Positions 36,047 to 47,799 of a stretch of DNA of 64,000 bases are shown here, in pieces. The notes beneath the pieces were generated by a model that did not search any database, was not told the DNA's origin, and was given only the letters and a program-made list of their open reading frames with translations. The position numbers and the translations under genes were made by a program. Position 1 is the first letter of the stretch. Every line of letters begins with the position of its first letter. The stretch is from Sphagnum compactum (lineage: Eukaryota; Bryophyta; Sphagnopsida; Sphagnales), in NCBI GenBank assembly GCA_965153455.1, contig OZ234500.1, positions 496,001 to 560,000 on the forward strand, given 5' to 3'.

Positions 36047-36800
36047 GGGCCAGAGTGAACTAGTAGGCACCAATGCACCAATTGGCTGTTCTGTCCACTG
36101 GATGGTTCATCACAATCCATTTCTTTTCACTGCTGACCACTGTATTTTTTTTTTGGTTTGTTCTTAGCTGTTTTTTCCCTCGACCTGACCTTACACATAA
36201 CTACCCTATTCACCTTCCTACCCTCATAAGTATTGTACCAACCTTGGTACCTTACTAATTATCCCCTACTGACATAGCTACCTTAATAACTAGTTATCTT
36301 ACTAACCTAACTACTACATTAACTACCTACCCTACTAACCTAACTACCTTGTTAATTACATACCCTATTAACTTAACTTCCTTATTGACCTAACCATTGT
36401 ACTAACACCTACCCTACTGACCTAGTTACATTACTATTTACCAACCCTATATACACAACCACCTTATTAAGATAAATACTTTACAAACCTAGTCACCTTG
36501 ATAAGGTAACTTGTTTCCTACGTATTAAGTTGCCTATCTAGCTAGTGTAACTTTCTTCTTACCTATTAACTTGCCTACCTACATGCCTACCTACTCTAGT
36601 AACCTATTTACTTTGCTCCTTGAACTTCCTTTCTATTTGCTAACTTGCCTATTAACCCAACTACCTACCTATATATCTACTTACCTACCTATGCACCCAC
36701 CTTTTTACCTACCACTATGTTCATCTACCTACCTATGTTTTTTACATAACCAAATAGCTAATTAATTACCTATTCACTTTTCCCACCCCCCTAGCCCCCC
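36047..36800 (-). repeat. Right arm of the giant inverted repeat (TAGG element)
   Basis: Begins with the box in the other orientation (GGCCAGAGTGAACTAGTAGGCACCAATGCACCA, 36,049-36,081). It continues through TGGATGGTTCATCACAATCCAT, a poly-T block and about 600 bp of degenerate CCTA tract, and ends in CTTTTCCCACCCCCC. Order and spacing mirror the left arm throughout. Confidence 0.85.
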
Positions 36801-39440
36801 AATCCTACCTATCAATTTATTAAGGTTCGCCCTAGTTCATGGATGATGAACATAGGTCCCCATATGTAGTTATTACAAACAATTTATAGTGGAAATAATG
36901 TCATGATTGCAGCCATTTTGGTTTAATTAATGCATAGTTTACTAAATTTTGTTTACCTAATTTATTTATGGAATGGACATTACAATACATCTTTTCATGT
37001 AATTATTATAAGTATGTACTATTGGATTATGGTTTAGGTTTAAGGTTGGGACACATAAATTGGTTAACAAGTTTTTCACAAATCTATAGTAATTAACATA
37101 AACTAGGCTAAATTTGGGGGGACATTTTAAGGTTTAGACATATGTGAAGTAATACAATTTCATTTTATATCTTTTTCAAAAAGAGTGGAAAAAATTAGTT
37201 TGGAAAGATCACACAAAGGTAGGAGACATATATTTTCTTTTGGTTTTTAAAAAAAATTATTTGATTGTTTTTTAAGATTAAGGTGTTTTTTCCGGTTAGT
37301 AAATCTTTGTAGTTTAAAAGTTTTAAAATATGGTTTAAAATTTTTTTCCTGTGTTTTTTTTTAATTTTTTTGTTTTGCATTATATAATTTGTATACTTTG
37401 TATGTAGGGCATATATCACTAGGATTTTTTCTTGTTAGGGTTTGTATAGTTAGGGTTGTAATAGGGCTTATGACATAATATCATTTGGATTTTTAGGGTT
37501 ATGCCTTATGATTTAATGTTTAGGAATTTGGTTCATATATATCAAGGCTTAAGGTTTATACTCTAGACTTTGTTTATTGTATTGGTTTTTTATCTTATCA
37601 CTTATTTAGATTTATAACATAATTATGAATATCCTTTGTTTCCATATGTTCCGTAGTTCTTAAAGTTCAATATTTCCATATTGTTTAAATGCAATACCCA
37701 TATTATATTGTGATAATTCATTAACCATGAAACATAAAAATATTTTTAAAATATTTGATCCCCCACTAATACATCATGAAATTCATGTTTTCAAAATGAT
37801 TTATTCACATTATAGTATGATTTAACATATATAAAAATGAACACAATGCAAAATTGGTCACATTGATGATACAAAGGGTTAGGGTTTAATGTAAAATTTA
37901 CTACATAATGTTAGAATTATGGTTTAGGTTCAGAATTTGGGACATATAAATTAATTAACATTTTTTTTACAAGTCTATAATAATTAAAATAAATCTAGGG
38001 TGCATTTTGGGGTGAATTTTTAAGGCTTAAACATATGTAAAACAATGCAATGTCATTTTATATATTTTTAAAGAAAGTGAAAGAACTTAACTTGGAAATA
38101 TTACCAAATGGTAAGAGACATACCTTTTTTTGTGTTTTGTTACAAATTTTATTTAATTATTCAAAAAAATAAAGCCAAATTTTTAGTTTGTGAAAATAAA
38201 TATGTGTGCAGGTATTACAAAATTATATGAATATCTAGCCCTAAATGCAATACCCACATGTAAGGTTAGTTCAAAATAAGTGGTTTGGGTACCCAAAATA
38301 TGTCTATTTATATACCTAAATTAATTTTATGACAATTAATTATCATGAATAATTATCTGAAATAATGATTTGAATAATTATCAACATTAAAAATCTAATT
38401 AAGATAATAAATGAAATATCAAATTATTGATTTGCTTTTAGATCTAAAATTTAATTATCTGAATAATTAAGTTTCAACCAAATAATCAGTTAATTAATAT
38501 TTTAAAAAATGATTGTTTACATATGATAATCAATCATTTACATTATTTGAAATAATTTTTTAGTAATTCTTTAATTATGACATTATTTGTTGGTATTAGA
38601 CTAGATTATTATGTCATACGAGTCCCATAAATATTACAATGAAAACCTATATGCAAGTATTGCAAATGATGTTAAACATCAACAACTATTTATGGACCTA
38701 TATGTGGGTAATGCAATGGATGTTAAAAATATCAACTATTAAACCTATATGCGGGATATTGCAATGGATGTAAACCAACCCAGTAACTATTTATGAGATT
38801 TACATGCGGGTATTGCAATGAATGTAAAAAAACCAACAACTATTTACGAGACCTATATGTGGGTATTACATATTTGAAATGGCCTTATGAAAATTATAAT
38901 AAAAAGGATGTAGGTATTGCACAATGTTCATTTTGATCTTTGTAAACCTTAAACAAATTAATGTTACCCATTCATATGGGCCTATTTAAGTTTTGATTCT
39001 TACATCTAAAGTACTAAAAAGATTATGAAAAAGAAAACATATATAATTAACCATATACCAATCAAACAAATGTGACTAAAGGAAAATATTATATTGATAA
39101 AAGACGTACAAATATGGGTGGATCAAAAAATGCTAAAGAACCCAATGAAAAAAAAGGTTCTTTATAATATATCAAAGCACTAAAGTTCAAAAATTGGGCA
39201 GTCCATAAAATGAAAAAGGTGAAAAGACCTAGTTAACTATATAAAATGTAAACCCTAAACTATATCATTACCTACAATTTCGTGTTTAATTCGGTAAGCA
39301 GCTGCTGCATTTGCAACCCTTGCTGCATGACGAGCAATGTACATATGGTGGCTCATTGCATCTCAACTTCAACTGCATTTGCAACAAACTTTTCCTTTGT
39401 TGTGCCCTAAACCCTATAAATATCCAAAAACCACCAAATT
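36801..39440. other. AT-rich region with an old duplication and a minisatellite
   Basis: No gene recognised. It holds a diverged direct duplication of about 220 bp: 37,012-37,232 matches 37,912-38,130, sharing ATTATGGTTTAGGTT, GGGACA(C/T)ATAAATT and TTTAAGG(T/C)TTA.ACATATGT. Several GCAATACCCA words link it to the arrays at 44.5-48.9 kb. Confidence 0.6.
38645..38880 (+). repeat. About 50-bp minisatellite, five units
   Basis: ACCTATATG(C/T)GGG(T)ATTGCAATGGATGTTAAA with AACAACTATTTATGAG between units. Unit starts are near 38,645, 38,697, 38,743, 38,799 and 38,851. The core GGGTATTGCAAT is shared with the larger arrays further right. Confidence 0.8.
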
Positions 39441-39472
39441 AAACCTTCAACACCACCAAAGAAGAAGGTAAT

Positions 39473-40430
39473 GGCAGCAAGCTGTTGTCGCCTTTTTCAC
39501 TGGAACATCACCAAAAAAAGGCGACACCAACTTGCTATCGTCGCCTTCTTCACTACAACAACACCATAGAAGAAGATGACGGCGCAATGTCGTTGTCTTC
39601 TTCTTCTCAAAAACAAAAACATGCAAGAAAACAACAAAAAAAAACCAAGAAAAAGGGAGGGAGCTTACCTTGAAACTCTTGTTTTGCCCTCTCACTTTTG
39701 GCTCTCGCTCTTGCCCTCCTGCTTCTGCCCTTCCATTTCAAATGCTTTCTCCTGGTTGCCACTTTTGCCTTCTTGCTTTTGGCTCGTAGTTTTGCCCTCC
39801 CTCTTCTGCCCTCTCGCTTCAAGCTCTTTCGAGCTCTAACAATGGAATGAATGGAAAATGAGGTGAGATACGTAGGTAGCAGGGGGGAGGTAGGTAAGAA
39901 GGAGGTAGGAGGGGGGGGGGGAGGTAGGTAGGGGGGGAAAATTTTGGGATGGCAGCAAGCTTGGTTTTCGTTGCCTTGTTCGTAACAAAAAATAGAAGAA
40001 AAAAAAAGAGGCAAAGGCACATTTGTGTCATTGCCTTCTTCGCTTCAAACGTAAACAAAAAAATGAAAGAAAAAGACTATGGCGTCTTCTTCTTCTCAAG
40101 GAGAAGAAAAGAAAAAAAAACATAGAGAAAAAAAAAACCATAGAGAAGAAAAAAAATGTAGAGAAGGGAGGGAGCTTAACTTTCTTCTCTCACTTTTGCA
40201 TTTGGGATGAAGCGCTCCTCTTGTCTTTCCTCTCCACGTTCCTTCAACGTTGAGCTCTCCGCCTTCCTCAAGCCTTGTGTCTCACGTCTCCTCGAAGCTC
40301 TGTGCTACTCAAGCTCGGGAGCTCTCCCGAGCTCAGGAGATGGAGTGAATGTGAAATGAGGTGAGGGAGGTAGGAGGGGGAGGGGAGTAGGTAAGAGGGG
40401 AAAATTTTGGGGCAGAGAGGGGGGCTGAAA
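39473..40430. repeat. Two tandem units of about 478 bp ending in TAGG tracts
   Basis: GGCAGCAAGC starts at 39,473 and 39,951. Each unit runs through a CGTTGTCTTCTTC-type stretch, an A-rich block, GGGAGGGAGCTTA, an AGCTC-rich part, GGA(A)TGAATG.AAATGAGGTGAG, a GGTAGG tract and GGGAAAATTTTGGG. The units therefore end in the TAGG tract, and the second leads to the box at 40,497. Frames across it are low-complexity and not gene-like. Confidence 0.8.
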
Positions 40431-40540
40431 AATCCCTGGGCAGGGGAAGAGGATGTGTTTTTGGTTCATCCCCAAAACAGCTTGAACGGCCTCATCCTGA
40501 ACTGGTGCATTGGTGGCTGCTGGTTCACTCCAGCCATGGG
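40431..40540 (+). repeat. Terminal segment with the conserved box
   Basis: GGTTCATCCCCAAAACAGC leads to GAACTGGTGCATTGGTGG and CTGCTGGTTCACTCCAGCC (40,499-40,535), the same order as at the inner end of the left arm at 35,473-35,580. It marks the edge of a TAGG element that includes 39,473-40,430. Confidence 0.75.
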
Positions 40541-42872
40541 TACACTACTCCACAAATATTCCTGAAGAATGAGCTGGCCACTATGTAGTGCAGGTCACTA
40601 TGTAGTGCAGATCAGGGTGGTGGAGATTGGAAGCTGATCCCCAACACAATTCAACAGCCACTCGCAATTTCAAAAACAAAAACCTACTTGACAAGTTGCT
40701 TTCCATTTTGTCTTCAAAACAATCATATACACCAGACCGGGCAGCATTTGTCCATCATGGGTTAAAAGGACGTACCCATACAACTATTAAAAATAATATA
40801 TACACTAGAACATGCCATAGAGCAGAAAATGCTACTTACATAACTGTGGAGTAGAACATGCTAACAAGTTGGATAATCAGGCCCAGTAAGTAGCGAATAT
40901 GGACAGCAGATCCTAGGAAGCTCTCTCTCTAATATGCTATTTTATATGTCGGATTTTATCATCAGAACAGGACATGGCAGCTTTTGCTACGGCTGAAGAA
41001 TGGGTGCTCCATGACCATACCGACAGTAATGCCAGATCACCACCACCCACCAGCTCTCTCATATGCTCAAGGAGAGTAATAACCAGTGTTGTGCGGTTAC
41101 TTGAAATTATGAAGGACAGCAGTTGGGGTTTGTTAAGACATTTCAGTTCTAATCACAGAACCACCTGTTGCGGTTCTTTGGGGGAAAAAAATCAGAATCA
41201 AAGAACCATCAAATCCAGTTATTTCAAAAATCTCAAAGAACTGACGGTTTTCATGAAAGAACTGGTAAACATCCAATGGTTCTTAAGGTGGTTGGTAGAT
41301 TCTTTTAATTTTTTGAGAACCATGGTTATATACCAGAACTGCGCTTCTTTGTTTTGAAGAACCTCTGATATAAACCCTAAGAATTGTCAGGGTCAGTTCC
41401 TGTATCTGATAACTGCCCAACACTGGTAATAACATCAAAATTGGAGTCTTGCTAGATGGGTGAGCTAGAATTCTCTTATTTGCATGCAATATATGACATC
41501 TGCATCCTATCTTTTTGGCACCCACATGGTGAGCTAAACTTAATTTCCACATAAAATATCACTAGCTGTGAGGGTTGCACAGTGCACATGACAAGTGCCA
41601 ACAACTAGCACAAGTCGCCTTGCTGCATCTGAAGAGGACACTAACATCTAAAGCCTTAAGAGGATAAGATGATTGGTGATAACAGTCAGAAATTTTGATC
41701 AGTTCAAGTGAACAAGCTGATAACTCATGTGATTGGAGGTCTGAGGATGATAGTTTGGGCCTTGACACTGACTAGTTGTGAAGGTTGGTGAATGGAAAGA
41801 AAACCATGAGATCAACAGGTTGGGTAGAGTCTGAAGTGAGAGCAGAGAGTGCATATAGAGGGGTCCTTCCCTTCATTATCCAGAGGGTAGTAGAAGATTC
41901 TGTCAGCTTTGTGGTTTGTTTCAACAGACAAAGAATTGCTTGCAAGACACTTAATAATCCATGGATACAAGTGGCGGGTATGCCTTGGAGCTCTGTCTCA
42001 GACAACCATGGCTGGGTAATACCTGTAGGGAAGCTTGTCTGTGTAGTGGAAACAGGACTGGGATCATCACCACAGCAACCAACAATGGCAGCAAAATACA
42101 ACCAAAGAAGAACTCCTCAGTCCCACAAAACCCCTCGATGCACTACTGGCCATCAGTCTACCTTGTGTATGACATAAGGTGTAGGGTAATGCACAAAGGA
42201 GTGCGGGTGTCCCCAAATAAGTGTCATATTTTGGGGACACTTATTTGGTGGCCTGAGGTGTCATATTTCACATGAGATATGATTATGTAATTTTATGATG
42301 TCACGATGAAAGTAATTTCACATGTGAAATACATAATTATGTATTGATTATACAAATTTGGATGTTTTAAATTTGAATTTAATTAATTTAAAATGATATT
42401 CTGAATATGTAATTTAATATTGATAATACCTTCATGTAGTAATAGCTAGGTTTGGTGGTAAAAAAGGGTTAACATGACATGTCATCAATTTGATGAAACA
42501 AGTACCTTATTCATGGAATCCTAATGACAACTATGGATAACAGAGTGGGCATGGATAAATTAGGCACATGGTTATATGACTAAATTTTGAACTTAGTTGT
42601 AAATTCTCTAAGTCATGGATGTCAGGTTTGACATAATGATCTTTTCTTCCTATGCTTAACCTTTAAAGTATGCCCAAATGAAATGAAATTAGTCAAGACA
42701 CTTGCACCAAGTTTAGTTAAGTTTGCACCAAGTCTAGTTAGGCCTCCTCATTGAGGAGGTTTACTTGGCAATCAAGTTGCATTACTTTGCCTAGGCCTCA
42801 AAGGCGAGATGTGCTGCCTGTAATAGCAAGTTCATGTTTTGCCTGTACCTGTAGGACGTTAAATGGCACAGC
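40541..42872. other. Spacer, nothing recognised
   Basis: GC content is slightly higher than in the surrounding AT-rich blocks to about 42,200. Frames near 40,974-41,357 and 41,772-42,177 show no domain. Repeated GAACC/GGTTCTT words lie at 41,140-41,370, and AGTGTC..GGGGACACTTATTTGG fragments near 42,215-42,250. Confidence 0.45.
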
Positions 42873-42906
42873 TAGGGGAGGCCTGGAGCATACCAGGCCT
42901 CCCCTA
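42873..42906. repeat. Perfect 14-bp hairpin
   Basis: TAGGGGAGGCCTGG (42,873-42,886) and CCAGGCCTCCCCTA (42,893-42,906) are exact complements around a 6-base loop. GC-rich arms in AT-rich DNA make it conspicuous. There is no T-run to suggest a terminator. Confidence 0.85.
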
Positions 42907-42961
42907 ACTGAAGGCCGGTAGCCCCCAGCGTGGTAGCCCAAGGTTATGACACCAAAATTGG

Positions 42962-42987
42962 GGAAGGTCTCCATGAGCAGACCTTCC
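42962..42987. repeat. Perfect 9-bp hairpin
   Basis: GGAAGGTCT and AGACCTTCC flank an 8-base loop, 55 bp after the 14-bp hairpin. AGGCCT and GGTCTCCCCTAA words recur through 43,090, so both hairpins belong to one small repeat cluster. Confidence 0.75.
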
Positions 42988-43095
42988 TCATGTAAAGTAT
43001 GAGGCCTGCGCTAGGGTCTCCCCTAATTTGAGGGTTATAGCCTTGACGAGTGTAGTCTGAGGGTGTAGGCCTATGGGAGCAGGCCTTCGCCAGCT

Positions 43096-43365
43096 TAAAG
43101 CACAAAAGGTTTTTAAATTCAAATGGCAGAAGGTCTACACGTGATCTAGGTAGGATTCTTCAACAAATGAAGGAGTCTTGTATGTGGGTAGGGGCATTCA
43201 AATTACAAAGTGAAAAACTTTGAAGTGCCTTAAGCACAAAAGGTTTCTTTACCTGAATGGCAGAAGCTCTGTTAATGACAGAAGGTCTTCTCCAGTAATG
43301 AATGCATCTTGTGTGTGAGGAGGTGCTTTCAAATACAAAGAAGAAAACCTCGCATGTATACTTAC
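43096..43365. repeat. Diverged tandem duplication, period about 134 bp
   Basis: TAAAGCACAAAAGGTTT at 43,096 and TTAAGCACAAAAGGTTT at 43,230 start two units. Both continue with AATGGCAGAAG, AATGAA(G/T)G.(G/A)TCTTGT(A/G)TGTG and a CATTCAAAT/TTTCAAAT.ACAAAG phrase. Confidence 0.7.
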
Positions 43366-43739
43366 GTAAGGTGTCCAACAAATGGTCTACCCGATGGTAG
43401 CATATTGTTGGAGATTTGGCACTGGTGTCAGCTCTTAAGGTGACAGTCTCTGGTTGATTGAGAGCACAGGCCTTTTGCTCCTCACAACAGATGTTGCTGC
43501 ATTAGTCTGTTTGCAGGCTTCAGCCCAATAGTCTAACTGACCATTCCAATAGAATAGCATTTGTCAGCAGCCGCTATGTGTCCCCCTCATTCCATATCTG
43601 CACTCTAGAATTCTTGGAGTCTAATTTCAGATTCAGGAATTCCTGGTTCTCTAGACATATGTAAAAGTGGCCCTATATCGTGTCTCGACTCCATCCCTGA
43701 AACCACTGGACTGGGCCCTCTAGATGGAACTCTATAGAT

Positions 43740-44410
43740 GGATGTACTGCACCAGCACCCGTCATTGCACCATGAAGGATGGATGGTGAGTGATCAATAA
43801 ATGGTTTTCTGTTGGTTTTAGGTTCCCTAGCTAACCATGGTGGTTACAACTCAGTTGCTCTGTTTACTACTTACCCACCAACAACCTGCAAGTAGGTAGT
43901 TATTAAAAAAGCCTTACCTTATGTATAAACCATCTACTTACCGGCCAGAGTGAACCAGCACCCACCAGTGCACCAATGTGGATGGATGGTGCACTGATAG
44001 GATTCTCTTTTCTATCCCTGTGCCATCCCAGGTTTACTTTTTTTGTTTGCCCTTTCTCAGCCCTGATCTCAGTTTTTTTTTTTTTTTGGAACTTTATTTT
44101 CTCCCCACCCCCCACCTAGTTTCTTCTTTTTTTTGCTTGTGAAACTTTTCCTCCCCACCCACCTACTACCCCCCCACTGTCCCCCTCTGACCTACTCACC
44201 TATATATTTAAATTAAAAGTAGACTCTTCCCCATCTACCTACTCACCTATAAATTTAAAATGTGCTATTTTCATCTCCACCCACCCCCCATCTATTTATC
44301 TACCTACCTGCCCTTCCACCTTCCTACTTACCAACACTTTAAGTAGGTACCTACAAAACCCCACCTACATGGCTACATCTACCTACATGGTTGCCACTCC
44401 AATAGACCCC
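43740..44410 (-). repeat. TAGG-family element in CCTA orientation
   Basis: Two copies of the box, GCACCAGCACCCGTCATTGC (43,750-43,769) and GTGAACCAGCACCCACCA (43,948-43,965, then GTGCACCA), are each followed by GGATGGATGGT. After the second comes a poly-T block (44,071-44,087) and about 300 bp of CCTACCTA/CCACCCACC tract. The order box, poly-T, CCTA tract is the same as in the right arm at 36,047-36,800. Confidence 0.75.
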
Positions 44411-44519
44411 AATAGTCAACAATGATGAGGAAAGAATAAAATGAAAGTATTGCATGGAGCTTGGTCTTGTTCACTCAAACAAATAAATAAGGGGATGATT
44501 AAAGTATTTGACACGCCCT

Positions 44520-45330
44520 ATATAAAGGTATTGCAAGTTCTGCTTAAAGAATGTTTTCCATGGGGGTATTGCAAACCAAGTGAATAATCAAAGCAATACG
44601 GAGCTCCATTTCAATTTAGACACATTTAATGTATGTTGTACTCAAGTTCATAAAGCAAAATACTCAATGAACGTGTAATGCCCCATTCTAGGTAACCTTG
44701 AAATATTTTGGGTTCCATATCATATCTTTTGAAACTTGGAAAGATATTGCGTAGCCCTAACAAAACTTAGAAGGAATGCAATGCCTTCATTGGGTTACAT
44801 TGTAACACCATGGGTGGAACTATTTTGGTCCAGGCTATTAAAGGGGTATTGTTCATGCCCAAAAGGATTCACTAAACATACAATACCCCTCTTAAGGTAT
44901 CCCAAAAATACATTGGGCTCCATAACATATCTTTTGACATGTGGCGGGGTATTGCGTAGCCCTATGAAAACCAATAAGGAAACCAATACCCTCATTAATT
45001 GTATTCTATAATTAAACACCATGGGTCTACATGATTGGAGGGGTATTGTTCATGGCCAAAACTATTGAATACATCTGCAATACCCTTCATAGGGTATCCT
45101 AGAAATACATTGGGCTCCATAACATATCTTTTGAAACTTGGAAGGGTATTGCATGACCCTACCAAAACCTAAAAGCAAAGCAATACCTTGCTTGGGGCAT
45201 TCTATAAACACCATGGGCTAAATTATTTTGGTCTAGACTATCAAAAAAAATATTTATAGCAAGGAATATTCAATGCACATGCAATACCCCTTGTCGGGTA
45301 TCCTAGAAATCCTTTGGGTTTTATTGATCC
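44520..45330 (+). repeat. Tandem array of about 200-bp units rich in GGGTATTGC (left array)
   Basis: Units begin with (G/T)(C/T)AATACCCC near 44,676, 44,881, 45,078 and 45,282 (spacings 205, 197, 204). Each includes TTGGGCTCCATAACATATC, TTTTGAAACTTGGAAGGGTA, CCCTA.CAAAACCTA, AACACCATGGG and TTGGTC.AGACTAT. The words GGGTATTGC and GCAATACCC recur roughly every 40-60 bp within a unit. A partial unit precedes from 44,520. Confidence 0.85.
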
Positions 45331-46230
45331 TATGTATGATTGAAAATGTATTTAAAATTAATCTAACATATAATAAATAATTTTTAAGCTAAAATAATTA
45401 TATAATAGGGTAATAATATTTTATATTTCATAAATATATGACATAAGTCCTTATGTAAAATTTATTTTTTATGATATATAATATTGGTTTAAATATATTT
45501 TTATTTATAACATATCGACCAACACATTATATATAATTAATTGTATTATGGAACTATATTTTTGTTTAATTTTAATACATATAATATCTTCATATTTATT
45601 TGAACTAAGATTAAAATTGATTACAAATATATATATTATATTTAAATTATATATAAAACCCATGGTTATGTATAGTGCATTTTTTTTATGAAATTTTTTT
45701 TAATGAAAATTTAAAAATTCCAAAAGATAATTATTAACATTATTAGCTTGATGGATAAAGAAGGTTCTAGTAGACTCAAGAGTAGGCAATCCTTTTTTCA
45801 ACAACTAATCTTGCTTGATAAGATGTACAACTTGTGTGTTGCACCCATTGATCTGACTTGTCGTGAGACCTTTTATCAAATTCTTTACAAAAGGATACCC
45901 ATATCTTCTTTGTTCAAGAGATTTCTCAAGTTTTATGCAAATGGGTTCCCATATATCTTCTTTGTTCAAAAACTTTTTTTTTCAAGTTTTTTGCAAATTG
46001 GTACCCATGTCCTTTTTTTTCAAGATCTTTGTGAAACTAGAAGTTGCAAATCCAACTCATGAAAAAATCAAATTTGTTCAAAGTTCCAGAAATCAACCCA
46101 AGTTTGAAGCTCCAACAAGAATTTTTCTTTCCGAACAAATCCATGCCAGCTAACCCAATTGATTCAAATCAACTAAATTTGAAACTTTGACTTGAAATCA
46201 ATTGTGCCTTGGAAGCTTCATGGAAAACTT
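45331..46230. other. Interior between inverted arrays, left part
   Basis: Very AT-rich from 45,340 to 45,740, including AAACCCATGGTTATGTATAGTG near 45,656, which recurs directly near 47,249. A three-unit minisatellite of about 53 bp (GGTACCCATATCTTCTTTGTTCAA) lies at 45,893-46,050. Confidence 0.6.
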
Positions 46231-46239
46231 GAATAATCA

Positions 46240-46830
46240 TGTGTGATGGTGTTATGTTAGACTATATTTATGTGTTTTACTCATTCTGCTTATGGTGGAT
46301 TGGTTGCAGGGTATAATGAGAATGGGAGTACTAGTAGTGTGAAGGTGATGAGTCATGCTGACATGTTATTATGGGTCATGGATCATCCACCACCCACAAA
46401 GATGTATGTGATATTGATTGTGTAGGATGGTGCATTCAAGGACGTGGTACATTAATTACATGCCCGGAGATATGACATCTTCGTGGCTGACATTTTTCCT
46501 ACATATTTTCTTTCAATTTGTTTCCAAAGCAATCACAACAACAACATCAATAATTCAAATGTTATACAATAACAATAATGGTTACAAAATTTAGTAATGT
46601 GGTGCCTGAAATTCAAGCAATAAAGAATATTGTTCTTTTTCCTATTGCACCTTCCTTGAAAAATGTTACAACATCATCATCAAATGAAAAAAAGAAGAAG
46701 AATAGTACAAGAAATAGCTTGACAAAAAAAACCAACTAACTTCCATAGTGTTCCAAAATTTCCTCCTTTTTCTATAGCGGTAGTTCAAATTCCCAAGCCA
46801 CCAAAAGATCATTGTCAATAGAAAATGGTG
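46240..46830 (+). pseudogene. NYN-domain gene relic (limkain b1/MARF1-like)
   Basis: From a possible acceptor TTGGTTGCAG at 46,310, one frame reads GYNENGSTSSVKVMSHADML, then LWVMDHPPPTKMYVIL, a stop where Ser/Gly is expected, DGAFKDVVH, a stop, LHARRYDIFVAD (to about 46,490). This follows the end of the plant NYN domain: Lys-x-AD-ML-W-x-D-PPP, LISGDxDF, HxLxxRxYxIxxA. NYN proteins are putative RNases of RNA metabolism. The stops are TAG and TAA. A Ser/Lys-rich frame follows to about 46,740. The domain assignment is from memory of the motif order. Confidence 0.6.
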
Positions 46831-47799
46831 AAGACCCACCTACCCACACATTTCTTCTCTAGTCCTCCACTCCATTTTGAAAACACCCATCATCTTTCCT
46901 TACTTTTTTTACATCCCTTAGGGCTTTTGAATTTTGATTGCTTGAATCATTTCAAGCATGCATGCAACACAAAGTTTGTTCCAAGTGACCAATTGACCCA
47001 TGAATCCTTCTAAAAAACTTGTTGGGAAAAACTTGTCCTCATCATCGGTCATGGAGGGAACCAACCATTTGAAGAAAAACCTTGACAATATCTGATGACA
47101 AAATTATGGATGTTGTAAACTATTTGTTACGTAACCTAACTCTATATATATTTAGTAATATTATAAAATTATATATAATATCTTAAAATTTATTCAAAAT
47201 AAGATAAAAATTTATTAAAATTTACATTAAATGTAATTTTAATATATATAAACCCATTGTTATGTATAGTGTAATTTGGTTATGATGTTTTTAATTTTCA
47301 AAGAGAATTAAAAATTTCCCAAATATGTAAATTGTGTTTCTGTTTCATTTAATTTTTGTTTGAATATTTGGTTTCAATAATGACCCAATTTTCGCCTTTT
47401 TTAGAACATAAAAACAATCATTCAACGAGAACCCTAAATTCCTTCAATCATGGTTTAAGGTTTAGGAATAATGGTTTTAATTGAATTTTAAAATATAAAT
47501 ACCTAATATTATATATGTTTGGTCTATTTATTTTATGTAAATTTTAATTTACAATATATGAAATAATGATGTACTTAATTAATCAATGTGTGGGTTTATT
47601 AAATGTTTTGCATTCTTAGATACATAATATCTTAATAAAATTTTTATGTTAGAAATATTAAGTAAACATTAAATATAGTTGAAAGACTCATAAATGATAA
47701 GAATTATTCAATGGACCAATGCAAAATCGTTGGTATATGTACATGAGGGTATTGTAATATTGGCCACTTAGTAGTATAATTCATTTCAATAAAGTTTGA
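46831..47799. other. Interior between inverted arrays, right part
   Basis: AT-rich with many TATATA/TTAATTT words from 47,100 to 47,700. No gene is supported. Confidence 0.55.

Noticed and set aside
39607-40020. 137-codon minus-strand frame, Lys/Arg-rich then Pro-rich
   Set aside because: It is a translation of the low-complexity 478-bp module and the GGTAGG tract, not a gene.
41772-42177. Overlapping long frames on both strands (109 and 130 codons)
   Set aside because: Neither shows a recognisable motif, and both strands being open argues for a chance effect of composition.
45748-46153. Overlapping frames rich in Phe/Ser before the NYN relic
   Set aside because: They translate a 53-bp minisatellite and do not match the N-terminal part of a NYN domain.
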